A stretch of DNA of 64,000 nt from Tetraselmis striata (lineage: Eukaryota > Chlorophyta > Chlorodendrophyceae > Chlorodendrales > Chlorodendraceae): positions 1 through 64,000 of the forward strand of contig VCJN01002214.1 of NCBI GenBank assembly GCA_006384855.1, in the 5' to 3' direction. Below the pieces are notes generated by a model. The model did no database searches, had not been told where the DNA came from, and saw nothing but the letters and a program-made list of their open reading frames with translations. This document shows, piece by piece, positions 11,471 through 23,447 of the stretch; the first letter of the stretch is position 1, and each line of letters starts with the position of its first letter. The translations under genes and the position numbers were made by a program.

Positions 11471-11989
11471 CGCGTATGTGTATTCACCCTGACTGTTTGG
11501 TGCATGTGTTTGCGGTGCAAAGCATGCGACAACTTGCGGCCATGGATGCTTCCGAGGGTCCCGGGACTATGTTCGACCAATTCTTGGCCTTGTATCCGAA
11601 AGCACCCCACGAAATCAGTTACGATAACGGGTGAGCACCCAATGAATTGTCACCACTTTGTTGTTGTCGCGTGCCGCTTTCACTCATATTATAAGCGCAC
11701 ATGTGCCGGCCAGTCCCGAGGCTACAACCTCCACAACTAAGATTTGTCAGGAGAGACGGAGTACTTCAAATGAACCGACTTCTACATCGACGAGTTCGAC
11801 GAGTTTATTTCACGCGAAGAACCATATTGATTGCAGTTGCAACTACAACAGCGCGAAATTATTCAAGAGTCGGGCGCGCATCTTCTCATTGGCGAGGCAT
11901 AAGCACCGGTCCCTATCGCAGATCGCCAACTCGATCGCGCGTATGGATCATCAGGTGTCTTTTCTGCTTTTGCTGAGCTTCAAGCTGGC

Positions 11990-12936
11990 GTGCATGAACT
12001 ATTATCAGCGGGCGGGAGCAGACTTGCAACACCGATCTGAGAAAAGCAACAAAGAATAATACCTTTCTCTGTTGAATAATGACGCCCTTGTCGCAGTCGC
12101 ACGCGGTTTTATTGAACTCGGCGGTGCCGAGCGGCTTGGGCTTGCGGTGGACATAGCTGATATTCGGCAGGCCGCCGAGCTTTTCCTTGCGCGGCTGGAA
12201 CGCCGACATGGTCGCTTTCAGTGAAGCGTAGACACCATGGGCCAGCACGGCGGCTCGCTTGAGATGGAATTCGACAACTCCGCGAAATAACGAAGCCCAC
12301 GGGTCCGCCACAGTCATGTTCATGTCTGCCTTAGCATATTTCACAAGCGAGCGGGTGTATTTAATGCGGTGCAAGGGCATGTACCGCTGGAAGTTTGGTC
12401 GGTCATGGACGCGCCGTCGTACAACACATTCGTCGATCATAACTCTCGGCCTTGTTGCGAGTACACTGCATCGGACGTGAAGCCCCAGAATCGGGCGTAC
12501 TCCCGCTGGCTGATGTTCTTGTGGCCCGCCTTCTTGCCTAGGCGACGTCGGCAGAAAGTTCGCCAGGATAGAGCGTCATCCACATGCGCTCCAAGTCGAT
12601 CTTGCCGTCGACGATGAGGACCCTCCTTGAGGCCGGCCGGCAAGGTGACCGCCGCATTATCCCGCCGCGCAGTGGTGTCGGCCACGTGGTCGTTGGGCTG
12701 AGTCATGTCGGCCACGGCCCAGCCGGTTGTCTTGTTGGCTTGACGAAGCGTGACGCTGGTGCCGGAAGCAGGGGAAGCCATGCGGGATCTCCAGCGCTGC
12801 CATCCTCTTCGGCGCCGTCGTCGGCATCCATATCGCCATGCAACGGCACTTCGTCGTCAGAGTCGCTGCCTGGGGCCTCCGGCTCGGCATCCAGGTCTTG
12901 CAGCGAGTCGCCGCTGAGGTCTGTTGGCGGCGACAC
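11990..12936 (-). pseudogene. piggyBac-like transposase relic (DDE_Tnp_1_7 family)
   Basis: Minus-strand frames in order: an acidic N-terminal part (12936-12703, DSDDEVPLHGDMDADD), a frame containing NISQREYARFWGF (about 12550-12440), then, after a frameshift near 12440, one with MSAFQPRKEKLGGLPNISYV followed by HRKPKPLGT (about 12220-12110). The last block is the conserved piggyBac core, MSAFxPR..GGLPNISYxxRKPxPLGTEFK. The Asp-Glu that normally precedes MSAF is replaced by KAT, so a catalytic Asp is missing. Two frameshifts and this loss make it inactive. I could not identify the TTAA-flanked ends. Confidence 0.72.
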
Positions 12937-13690
12937 CTGGCTTGGGGGTGTAGCCTTGTCCTTGGAGGGCGAGCGGCTCGGTCAGCGGGATAGAGCGCGC
13001 ACTGTAGGGGTGCCGGTGTTGGAGACCGCCGACCATGTAACACCGAAAGTCGCACTACCGACGCCAGCCGGGGCTTGCATGTGCGGCGGCATGAAGTGGC
13101 TAACATGGATAGAAGGCCCAACCACCGTCCCAAACGTGGCTGAGGCAGCGTTGGGTACAGTTGAGCCGGCGCCGTTATCCTGGACGCAAAGCGCTCTGGC
13201 AGATACCTTAACGGGTAGCGGGATCGCGTCCCACTTCACCTACCACATACCCCTCGCCTCCACCGATTCGCCGACAGTTTTGTACACTCGGGCACGTTGC
13301 TAGCGCTATTGCTATGCTTCGAGAGGGGGGGGGGGGGGGGGGATGGCCTCGACGGGCCGATACTCGGACACCGGTGGTCACAGTCCTGCGCAAATTGGCG
13401 GATGGTTGGTGGGTGGGTCGGCGACAAGTTTGAATTTGAAAAAACAATGCGCCCTCTTCTTACCCAACACTCAAGATGGTCAGCTGTCGGTCCCGTGAGG
13501 CTAGGCGTTGAAGCATTTGCTCTGGGCCAATGTTCCTTGCTGGTCGTTGATCCAAAAAATGTCGGCATGTTCCTCTCAGGCACATCCGACGGCAGTATCA
13601 TATGTCATACAAATGTTGTGTATATCATAAACACGTCCCCGAGGCACTAGTAGAAAACAAAATGAGCATCGGAGGTAATGGCTTTGGTTT

Positions 13691-14466
13691 GGGTCGAAGG
13701 ATAGAAGACGCTTGCGTAACGCGTAACGCTAAATACTCGCACCAGAACGTGCCACGTCGATCGAGGCGTCACCGGAGCGTCACTTCCCGGCGTGACGAGT
13801 ATTCCGGAATACTCGTGACAAACCGTAACGGATACATTTTTGGGCAAAATTCGAAATGAAAAAAGTCCCCAAAAAACGTTACGCGTAACGCTTGTATGGC
13901 CCCGCGGCGCGGCGTTGCGTCGCACAATGCGAAAGATCCACAGCCACCGCCGCCATGATCGGGCAGTATGACCCCACCCGTAGTACCCTCGCCGCGCTCC
14001 CCGGTTTTGCCGGGTCGTATGCTGCGTCTTGGCGGTGGTGATCTGAGAGGACAGGGCGGGGGCGAGGATCAGCGTCTAGGGAACCGGAGGCGCGGGCACC
14101 CTTCTCGGCCGACCGCCGTTGGTGCCGCTAAGCGCGTGCGGAACTACCGTCCCCTGTGCCACGAGAGGACATAGCGACTACCCTGTATCAGCGGATTACG
14201 GGTAGCGGCGGCGGGGGTGAGTCAGGTGGCAGTGGGCAGTGGCCAATCGGGGCGGGTGGATTCGGCTCGTAATGCCGTTGTTGACCGGGGCGCAATAGCA
14301 CGGAAACCCCGGCCTGCATGACGCGTGACAAGGAGTCGCACGGGCGTCTTCTATCCTCTCAGTATATTCGGTGATCGATTTGGCTGAGAGCGTAAACTTC
14401 ACAGCCAATCATATCGTAGTATTCGCTGCGTCACGCGTTACGCTAGTGTCTTCTATCCTTCGACCC
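13691..14466. mobile_element. 776-bp terminal-inverted-repeat element (MITE-like)
   Basis: 13691-13729 and 14428-14466 are 39-bp inverted repeats with three mismatches, starting GGGTCGAAGGATAGAAGAC. A further copy of the GTCTTCTATCC core lies internally near 14346. The left part contains a perfect 22-bp palindrome at 13795-13816. No transposase frame is present and no clear target duplication is visible. The superfamily is not assigned. Confidence 0.75.
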
Positions 14467-14915
14467 TTACCTCGAGGCCGCAAGCCGAGCAGCATGACCG
14501 ACGATGCTCATTATTGCCAGGACGTTCAATAACTAATCCGAGTAATTCGAATCGAGTTTTCAACCTTCAAAATTCCGGGATTTTTTTGATCTTTAATGCC
14601 AATACCGTATAGTACGAGATTATTAATAGGGTAATCGTAAAAGACCGCCACCAATATGAACAATTTCCATCGTCGTCCGTTGTTATTTAGCGACAACTCG
14701 CTAGACGAAGCGGAGCTGTAGTCTGAGTTGTGCCTAGCTGTAGCAATACCTAATTATAGTACCTCGTACCGCCTCGTATCGAATAGCAGTACTACCGTAG
14801 TACATGCACCATATACCGTACAATACTACCGTGTACTGGTACCCGGAATACCTAGTCGTCCGTCGTCGACGACATGCTGCGACATGTGACTACGGTACCG
14901 GTACCAGGAATAGCG

Positions 14916-15452
14916 GCAGTTTCAAGGGAGGGAGGGGCGCATGCACATTCCCGACAAGATGCTTTGGCATCACTACAAGCTTTTGGGAGGGGCCGGAAAG
15001 CCTATCTAAGAGTAAGACCCGCGGATTTGAACGAAGTGAGGGGAGGGTGGGTGTGGCTGAGTGTCGCGGCGCGACCCCATGTATGGCGGTCGCGCCGCAA
15101 CAAACGAACATGGGGACAAACATGCCCCTGGTGCTTTTAAGCACACGGCGAAGCAGCATGCGAGAGCAACGCTACCCGGGATGGCTGCGTCAGGAACCGC
15201 GCGCGGGTTAGTGCCATACGGGCGTACGGACGATACGGTACTTCCGCCGGACGATGAAATTGCCGATCGAGGTGATGTTGGGTCGATGTAGCTCCTCGGG
15301 CGGTATACTGGCACGCCACTTGGACATATATACTAGCACCGGATTGGTGCCATACCGCGCATGCAAAGTAGACAAGGGAAAAGGAACCCCCAACTACTAG
15401 TGGTAAACATTTCAAGGGATGGAGTGGGCGCACGCCCATTGCAAGACAATCT
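14916..15452 (+). repeat. R1 family motif, two short copies
   Basis: The block TTTCAAGGGAG..GGGGCGCATGCACATT at 14919-14955 and a similar one at 15409-15440 match the R1 motif near 690 and 9486. The copy at 14919 continues with GACAAGATGCTTTGGC, as at 9527 (GAGATGCTTTGGC). All four copies have the same orientation. Confidence 0.55.
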
Positions 15453-18085
15453 TGGGCTACCGTCGCAGGGGGGGGGGTGTTAAGGGCGGACGGGGGAGGG
15501 GGGGGAGCGGACGATGTAGTCTGTAGCTAGCTCCGCGCAGGGTGCGGCTGCAAGAACATCATGATTTTGTACAACTGCCATATTTTAGTGTCCAAGTTTG
15601 CTGGCCGACTATGGGATACTACATTACTGGGGGACCAAGCCCTCGGGCACACCCATCGCATCATACACCTCTCCACAAAAGTCCCAAGCCCTTTCTCGCC
15701 GAATCAGATTTTACGAGTAGTAAGGCAGCTGAATATAGGGTTTGTGACCTGAAATCCTGGAATGTAGCATGTATATTTATGCTCAGCCTTTACCACCATA
15801 GCGTGTAATAAGCAAGCCCTTTTGACCCTAACAAGTGTCATACACGAGTGGCGGCACTTGCGCCACATTGCGTGAGCCTTTCTAGTACCCCCACGACAAC
15901 GGGGGTTGGTGCCCCGCAAGTCCCGCCGCGCAATATGCATAGACCATTGCATGGTGGGATGATGGCCATAGATGGGTGAGAAAACATGTCAGCAAAGAGG
16001 CTAAGGTATTTTTGCGTGCGGTAGGGCCACAGTGGCGTGCGCTCGCGCACGATGTGGCGTGATACCATCACCACTGCAGTGCTACCTTGTGGTGCAGCTC
16101 TCAAACTTGCGGTATCGGTAAGCGCATTGCGAGGAAACGTCAGAAATCTTTTAACATGGATATCACAAAAAATTACGCGAGCATGGCTACAATTTCCTTC
16201 ATGGCAGCACAGTTGTCCGAGATCATTTCGGTACTGTTCATTTTTTTTAGAAATGATATACGTCGAAGTCGGACGTATGTGTCAGCGTGTGGTCACGACA
16301 ATGGCGTGGGAATTTACGCTAAGTGGATCTCAAAACTTGATACACGGTGGCGGGACAGTTTGTTGCGTGTACTCATCGTGCACGGACCACTCGTACTTGG
16401 CACATGCCCCCCTTGAGCGATGCCCACGGCCGCCATGCCGGATCCCCCCTTTCACATCACTATTTTCACCAGCATCGACGCATTACGGTGCGCGCCATCT
16501 CATTGGGCTCACTGGGCTCACGATGCGCCATCCCCATGGGCTCGCGATTGCCGTTCCATATTGCTTGGGCTCACGACAATGGCGCGCTATGAGCATCATG
16601 CATGCGGCCAAGCGCTATACTATAAGAAAGCTTAGTTTGGCCTACGGCAAGGACGCCGGGAGAACCCTCTCTCGCCTGCGCGTACATCGATAACATACGC
16701 ATTTCTTCATGATTTTGCCCATAACCATCGTCATCGGCATGTATGTACGGCTCGGTCCATGTCGTGAATGACATAACTTCAATGCCCTACGCGGATGGCA
16801 GATAGTTACCATACCAAGAGCGATGTGGTATGTGTACATGGACAGTGGTGTCCCATTCAATAGTTTAAAACACGAGTGGCGCAACTTGTGGGTTTGAAGC
16901 GCCAGCGCCAGACGCCATGCGTTTCCCTAGATGAACGTGATGACGGCAACGGCGATCGCGTGGCAATATCGGGTATGTATGTCGCTATCGCGGCATTCCC
17001 CTCCCCCCCCCCCCCCCCCACCCCCAGCCGTACGACCTGCTTGGTAACATGCATGCACGCGCGCACGGCCTCAGTGTAGCCGCGCATGGGAATGTGGATC
17101 GAATTCGCAAACCCCAGAGACATCTGCGGAGGGGTGTATGTCATCGCCAAAAAAAATGTCGGTCGTCATAGGGCAATTATTCAGATACTTGCCGAGGTAT
17201 CGAGTGCGAGTGCGAGTACGAGTGCGAGTGCGAATCAGTCGTCCACGACGTATTGCTGCTCGTAAATAATCCTTACCTTCAAAAAAAAAAAAAAAAACCT
17301 TACCTTCCTGTACCCGTACGTGGTATTTGTGGTATTAAAGACGACTGCCGGTTCGTTGTGCAGCAGTACCATCGCATAATAATTTGTCCCGTGACATGAT
17401 GTCGCATTCATTTTGTGCTAGTATTATTACCACACAACAGGTACCTGGGTACCGCCTTGCGGAAAATCCCTGCGACAGACGATAGCATGTATGCTGCGCG
17501 TTATTTGCGGTGATGACGCGTGGCGATGATCAGCCGGCAAGTCGTTTGATCATCGTCCTAATATCGTGCCTTCGTGTGCTGCGTGCGCGCGAGACCCGAG
17601 CCGCGTTCGCCAAGCAGCAGCCACCCGGAACTTGATGCTCGGGGCGCGAGCAACCTACCACGTACTTTAGGCCGTGTCGGAAACCCACCCTCGCGCGCCG
17701 TGTAGATAGCAGTATGACACACCATCGCCTGTCCGCGGGCGACTCGTAGCCGGGCGGACATAATCCTTACCCTGTACAGGTGGCTGCAGCGCGCATTGAC
17801 AAAGCTGAAAGATTGGTCGCAAAATGACCGCAGCAAGAGATCTGACGTAAGATTGCAACATCGCCCAGCATTTTTTCGCCCGGCAAATACATTTGTAGCG
17901 ACAAATGAGCGGCGGCGCGCACAGCATTTACACTAGGCACGGGTTGACGGGTACCTGTACTGGTGTGAATTACAAGGGCAGTAACAAAGCAACACTAGGC
18001 ACGGGTACTGGTAGTGTGGCTGTCCGCGGCCGCGAACAGACACAGCCGGAACAGACACAGATCTACAGGATGTAGCCGGGCCAGC
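15453..18085. other. Gene-less stretch with simple repeats
   Basis: No coding region is supported. It holds a C run (17003-17019), an imperfect GAGTGC array (17199-17232), an A run (about 17281-17297), and two 15-bp direct copies of ACACTAGGCACGGGT (17930-17944 and 17992-18006) just upstream of the promoter of the next gene. Confidence 0.6.
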
Positions 18086-18094
18086 ATAAATATA
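18086..18094 (+). promoter_or_regulatory. TATA-like element of the four-domain LTP-like gene
   Basis: ATAAATATA lies 214 bp before the chosen ATG in otherwise GC-rich DNA. A start site about 25-35 bp downstream would give a 5' UTR near 190 nt. Confidence 0.5.
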
Positions 18095-18307
18095 TCGGAT
18101 CCTGCCTGAGAGAGCTGAAAAGCAGACTCAAATCGTCATCGAAGCTGTTGGTTCGTCAATCGATGATCGGATATTTCTAGCGAGCTTGTCATCTCAGCTT
18201 ACTTGTCTGCTACGGTGCTACCGACGACAGCTGTGGACGATCAGGGCTTACCAGCAGCAGTGCAAGGTTCTGCGCGGCTTCGTGTGGGCTCCCCGCGTGA
18301 CGCCGAC

Positions 18308-20407
18308 ATGGGAGCTATGAAATCGCTCGACTCTCCTGGCCGCCCGAATATGCTACTGCTCGCGGCCGCCGCGCTGTTGCTTCTCTTTGCTGCGGTGCCG
18401 GCCAGCGGGAAGACGGTGTACCAGCCGGACTTGGACGAGTGCGCCCGCAAGGCTGCCGACATTGGCGAGGCCAAACTGGGCAGCCACATTGGCAGCCTCT
18501 GCAGCACACTGACCATGTGGTGGCCTGGAAACGAGCGGCGCTGCTGCCAGACTGTGCTCGACTACGTCGGGGCGGACGGCAGCCTGGCGTACTGCCTGTG
18601 TGACCCCGCCGCTGCCGACCTGATCCGCAACAAGTTGTCGTTGCTTGCCATCGATGCCGACTCCCTGCCGAGCAAGTGCCTGGAGTATGACGTGCGCATC
18701 CCTCTCGAGAACAATGACCAGTGCCCGCCGGCACGGCCGGCGCCTACACCCGCGCCGCGGCCCGCAACAACACCGTCGCCGCCCAGTCAGCCGGATGTGC
18801 CGGACGGGAAGCCACAGGAAGGGCAGGCGAACTCGCCCGAAGCTCCTGTGGCCACTACCCCCACGCAGGCGCAGTGCGTAGCCGCCGCGGAGGAGATCGG
18901 TCAGTCGGCGCTGGTGTCCAGCCTTGCCAGCTGCTTCCTCGGCTCGACAGACTCCTGCTGTGGCAAAGCCACCGAGCTGCTGGGTGTCGGCGGGCCTCTC
19001 GAATACTGTGTGTGCGACCCGGAGTCCATCGGCTTCATCACGGAGGAGGCCGAGAAGTTTGGAATAGACGTCGTGGGCACGCTGGGAGGCTGCCTCTCCA
19101 AAGGTTACGAGCTCCCGGCAGAGTTCAACCAGTACTGTCCCCAGGCGGCTGATGGCTCGCCGCAGACCCAGCCCACGGCAGGGCCCAGCCCCGCCCTGGC
19201 CGCGCCAGATGTGCCGCCAACCGGTACGCCGACTGCCAATGACAGTGTCGTCCGTGGCGACGAGGTACCACAAGCAGCCGCCGGCTCACCCACTGCTGTC
19301 AGCCTCGAGCAGTGCATCTCGAAGGCAGATGAAATCGGACAAGAGGCGATCATCGTCAGCGTGGCGTCGTGCTTGGCGGGGCCGATCCCCGAGTGCTGCG
19401 CCGCCGCGCTGTCCCTGGTGGGGGCTGGCGCGCCGCTCGAGTTTTGCTTGTGCGACGACGAGGCCGCCCGCTTCATCACCGACCAGACGGACGACCTCGA
19501 TTTCGATTTGCGCGGCATTCTAGACGGCTGCTTGGCTGAGGGAGTGGCTCTGCCCTTCTTCGGCAACCAGCACTGCGCCGCCAGCGATGCCCCTACCGCC
19601 GTGCAAGTGGTCGATCTGCCGGAGGACATGGTCGGCCTGCCGTCGCAGTCGGAGTGCACCTCGAAGGCGGAGGGCATGGGGGAGGAAGCGCTGCTGTCCG
19701 GACTCGCTCCGTGCCTGGACGGCCCGTCCGACGCGTGCTGTCGGGCAGCGGAGGCTCTCGCCGGGGCCCAAGGGGACCTGGCCTTCTGCCTTTGCAGACA
19801 GGGCGTTCTGGACGACATCACCTCGCTGGCCGACCAAATGCAGCTGGGCGTGGACCTGCAGGGACTCGCTGCCGGCTGCCAGCGTCTGCCGATGCTGTCA
19901 AGCGGCAACTGCCCCATCGGTGCCGGCAACCCGCTCAGGAGTGTCAGTGCGGGCGCTTCCCAGCGCCTTCCGCCCGCTACAGAGTTTTCCATCGATGACC
20001 AGGAGCTTGGTACCCCAGTATTGGCACCACCTCCCGCAGCCCTCACCAGCGGCGCAGGCGCGCCCCCAACTGAAGACTCAAGCCGTGGTGCACCCACTTC
20101 AGAGCAAGGCAACGCCCCTGCTCACGCAACAGCTTCTTCTGCCAGCGCCTCTAAAAACAGCATGCCTGGCTGGGTGATTGTGGCTATCGTGCTGGCGGCG
20201 CTCCTGCTGGCCATGTTCTCCACTCTCGCCATCGTCCTCATCGTCCGTCGATGCATCCGGCGTCCAGCAGACAAGAGGTCCGGCATCACGACAGAGGTGC
20301 AGCCTGCTATTGGAAGCCATGCGGCAGGAGCATCTGGGCAGCAGAAGCAGGCCTCAGGCAAGAACGCCGCTCCAGAGATCCACAGCGTGGACGTGACTGC
20401 AGTCTGA
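18308..20407 (+). CDS. Membrane protein with four eight-cysteine lipid-transfer-like domains
   Basis: Single exon, 699 aa from the ATG at 18308; that start gives a classic signal peptide (hydrophobic residues 15-31, cleavage likely after ASG at 34). Four repeats follow, about residues 45-139, 190-277, 336-423 and 450-535. Each has C..C..CC..CxC..C..C, the eight-cysteine motif of plant non-specific lipid-transfer proteins and the prolamin superfamily; examples are RRCCQTVLDYVG and LEYCVCDPE. Pro/Ala/Thr-rich linkers separate them. A transmembrane helix (622-647, GWVIVAIVLAALLLAMF) precedes a basic stop-transfer VRRCIRRPADKR and a short cytosolic tail. Predicted type I cell-surface protein with four extracellular sterol/lipid-binding folds. 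Function is inferred from fold only; land-plant relatives usually have one domain and a GPI anchor. Confidence 0.85.
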   Translation: MGAMKSLDSPGRPNMLLLAAAALLLLFAAVPASGKTVYQPDLDECARKAADIGEAKLGSHIGSLCSTLTMWWPGNERRCCQTVLDYVGADGSLAYCLCDPAAADLIRNKLSLLAIDADSLPSKCLEYDVRIPLENNDQCPPARPAPTPAPRPATTPSPPSQPDVPDGKPQEGQANSPEAPVATTPTQAQCVAAAEEIGQSALVSSLASCFLGSTDSCCGKATELLGVGGPLEYCVCDPESIGFITEEAEKFGIDVVGTLGGCLSKGYELPAEFNQYCPQAADGSPQTQPTAGPSPALAAPDVPPTGTPTANDSVVRGDEVPQAAAGSPTAVSLEQCISKADEIGQEAIIVSVASCLAGPIPECCAAALSLVGAGAPLEFCLCDDEAARFITDQTDDLDFDLRGILDGCLAEGVALPFFGNQHCAASDAPTAVQVVDLPEDMVGLPSQSECTSKAEGMGEEALLSGLAPCLDGPSDACCRAAEALAGAQGDLAFCLCRQGVLDDITSLADQMQLGVDLQGLAAGCQRLPMLSSGNCPIGAGNPLRSVSAGASQRLPPATEFSIDDQELGTPVLAPPPAALTSGAGAPPTEDSSRGAPTSEQGNAPAHATASSASASKNSMPGWVIVAIVLAALLLAMFSTLAIVLIVRRCIRRPADKRSGITTEVQPAIGSHAAGASGQQKQASGKNAAPEIHSVDVTAV

Positions 20408-20778
20408 TGACCCCTTCGGCCACAACTTTACAAAGCGGGATTCGGCCCGTCAGCATGGCACTGCTGCGCGCCATGCTGGCGGCACTTTTGCACCTGTGAC
20501 ACTGTTTTCGTTCCAGATTACGAAAGCAGCGACAGAACGCCAGATCAAGATGAACCAACAGCTCCGCATTTTCAATGCTACATAGAGTGGCAAAGTTCAC
20601 AAATAATAAAAATCTGCCATGATCACAAGGCACATGGCGATTGTTAGCTCAGTAGCCATTTGCTGATAATTATTCCTGCACCCACCGCTGTGAGTGCGTC
20701 CTACAAATGTGTACATAACTTTGTTCCGCGCCGGGACCTTAGAAGCCTGCCCAGTGCTGTGATTTGCGCATGCACCAA

Positions 20779-20783
20779 TGTAA
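20779..20783 (+). terminator. TGTAA polyadenylation signal
   Basis: TGTAA, the usual chlorophyte poly(A) signal, 372 nt after the stop codon of the LTP-like gene. Confidence 0.6.
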
Positions 20784-20799
20784 ATCTGTTAATTCTGCT

Positions 20800-22850
20800 T
20801 AAGAATGATGAGATCCTGCCTTCAATGCAAGTACACACAGCATGCTGGTCCCCATGTCAGCTTCCACCCTATGGTGTGGGTGCTTCATGCAGCCTCATAC
20901 AACTAGGAAAAGACGTCACGACAGTGCTGGTATCCACTCAGTTATAAATCAGGCCAAGCAGAAGCGGCGAGCTGTTCTCATGCGCGCTCTGGCGGAGAGT
21001 TACCGAGGGGTGATGTTCAAGCACCATGTGGTGTGACCGGCACTTCATTGCTTTAAAGTTTGGTAAAAGAGCTGGTTGTTTATGTAGCATTGCAGCAGCT
21101 ACAGCTCACCCACGCTTTTATTTGCTTTCCATGTGAAGCTGCACTGGCATCCCACCCCATGATAAAGCACTGGACAGGGATGTCGTTCATGCCGTGCGAT
21201 GTAAACGGAACAGGCAGCGTTCTCACCACCAGTCATTAAACAACTATCTCCACATATGTACCATACCACATACCGCAATCTTTTGAAAGCGTGAACACAC
21301 TGGCTGGAACGCAAAGCGATGTCATGATTCATATATCCTCTAAATTCAGCATTTCAAAAAACTGTGCTAGGCAAGCTGGAAGCAATATGTTCACAGCAGG
21401 CCGACATCGGCACAATGGGACGAAGGTTTTCCCTCAGTTCTCAATGTATCTCACAACTGAAGCTGGTCAGACGTTACTGCTGCTCTCGCGCTGCACGTCG
21501 ATGGTGGCGCTGGAAACACGCAGGTGTCTGAATGGGGTGGTCGCGAAACATCGCAGTTCAATATGCGCTGCAAGGCAAGCACTTCGAGAAGACTTTCTGA
21601 GTGTTTACAGCTGCGCGTGGGTCATAAACAGCAGCATGCGCCGCTTGCCAGGTGCGTACAGGGCTTCTTCACGAGTCAGGATGACATGAGTTGCTTTTCA
21701 GGCAGCGTGCGCCGAAACATAGCTCAAGAAGTTTTAGGGTTTGCCAAGCTTGCGCTTCAGCGCATCCTCGGAGACGCGAAGTTTCCAGACGTTTGTTGAG
21801 GGCGTACAAATACGCCGGAGGCTTATGGGCGGCAGCAGGCATACAGTTGTGGGGCAAGATCATTTCGCGATAGCAAAGGCGGCAAGGGCGGTGGGTGGCG
21901 GCCCTCACCTCAGATCTCGTTCGTCGGCTTTTGGACTTCAGTTTCGGCGGACCACAGAGGGGTGAGGCTGCCGACGAGGCGTATATGGCGCGAGTTTGGC
22001 ACGCGGCATCGGAAACGACAACACGGGGTTAGAGATATGGCTGGGCCGGCGGACGGGACTTGGCACCCGTAGTACCGCGAGGGGGATGGGGGGTTGGAGG
22101 GGGCAGCAGAGAGGGGTGGCGGCGCGGCCGGGTGGCGGCGCGGAGGGGATTCGGGGTGTAGATAAAGAGTCAGATCGGATAGGCACCCTTAGTAACAAGG
22201 AAAGAGGGCGAGTGCCTGTCACCCACCGAGTCGTGCGCGCAAGGTGTGTGATTATTTTGTTGCGCGCACTGCGGGTGACGAATCCTCTCATCATATCTTT
22301 AACCTGAGCCGAAGCTCATGGAAGGATCTGAACGCAGCGGTGGCCGCCGCCGCCCTTTATCCATCTCGCGTCGCGGGGTTGCCGCCGAGCGCTGGTCGAG
22401 CAGCACACAGCACCGCCGCCGTCGTCAACTGCAGTGCGCATCATCATTTCGTCCGTCCTCCCGTGGTCGCTCGTACATAATTCGCAAGTATTTCCTGTAG
22501 TAATCCGTCATACTTTCGTATTCTCAGCCGACAACTCCAGCACTACATCATTCGGCGCATGTCTTTCATCCTCGCGATCATCAGTACTAGTACCAGTACG
22601 TTATTTTTTCGTCCCCGGGACAGCCGGACTGGCATCAGTGAAACCCTTACAGCGCCTCGGCGGCCGTTTCGGTACCGTTTTAGGCGATCCAGTACGGGTA
22701 TAGCGACTATATATGAGGCCCGTTTTGAGGATGCTGGCGTGGGATTCACTCCTTCAGCTTGGGCGGTCGCGCACGCTGATCACGTGGCACGTACGTTGCT
22801 CTGAGGGCGCGCGACTCCAATCACGCCGCACACGACGAGTGCATGGGCGG
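20800..22850. other. Gene-less stretch
   Basis: Several frames of 70-170 codons exist but none shows a recognisable motif, splice pattern or codon signature. I see no gene here. Confidence 0.5.
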
Positions 22851-22854
22851 CACA

Positions 22855-23400
22855 TGCATGGCCTTTCCGACGTTTGCCACGACGTGAAGTCCGCCCTGGG
22901 CGTGGGTGTCAAGACCCTCACGGACCCGTCGGTGCTTGTTTCTCTTCCGAAGGGCAGCGACGGCCGGCCGGCCGATGTTGGCTGGGCTTTTTGGGTATGG
23001 TGGTATTTGCGGGTACACGGTTGCTGTCGATACCACCATTGCCCCTATCCTCGCCGAGGATCCACGCGGATGGCGTGTCAAGCTCGGATCCAACGACTGC
23101 ATTGCGGGCTGCAGAGCGCAACAAAATCCAAAAGTAAGATGAGGGTGTGCGAAACGCCGCCGGCATGCTTCGCTTTGTTCCTTTCGCCGTCTCCGAGTTC
23201 GGCTCGCTAGCCCGCCCACACGCCGAGGCCTTCTTGGTGGAGCTCGCGAAAGCTAGCCACACACACACTGGTCAGAAAATTGGCCAGCTCGTGTCTGCGT
23301 GGCGCCGCCGTTTTCTCCTTGCTCATCAACATAGTACATCATGCAGACAACGTTCTTGGCGGGGTTGCGGCGGCGCGCGGGGCACATGATGGTGATCCCG
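22855..23400 (+). pseudogene. LINE C-terminal ORF2 relic
   Basis: Pieces in shifting frames match the region after the reverse transcriptase of plant/algal LINE ORF2: CHDVKSALG, then GRPADVGWAFW, then VAVDTTIAPIL (usual VDVTV.SP), an ALRAAE-like piece, and FVPFAVSEFGSLARPHAEAF near 23172, followed by VSAWRRR. At least two frameshifts separate them. The reverse transcriptase itself is absent, so this is a 5'-truncated decayed copy; 23448-23775 is its 3' end. Confidence 0.65.
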
Positions 23401-23447
23401 CGCCTGCGTCACGTCGCTCGTCGGCCTGTGTTGCTATGACCTATCTA

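Noticed and set aside
12584-13303. 239-codon plus-strand frame
   Set aside because: Runs antisense to the piggyBac-like relic, low-complexity Ser/Gly/Ala, and crosses the transposase core on the other strand.
18203-18307. 35-residue N-terminal extension of the LTP-like protein
   Set aside because: It begins at TTG, not ATG; the ATG at 18308 directly precedes a proper signal peptide.
19105-20112. 335-codon minus-strand frame
   Set aside because: Antisense to the LTP-like gene; the plus strand has the eight-cysteine repeats, signal peptide and membrane helix.
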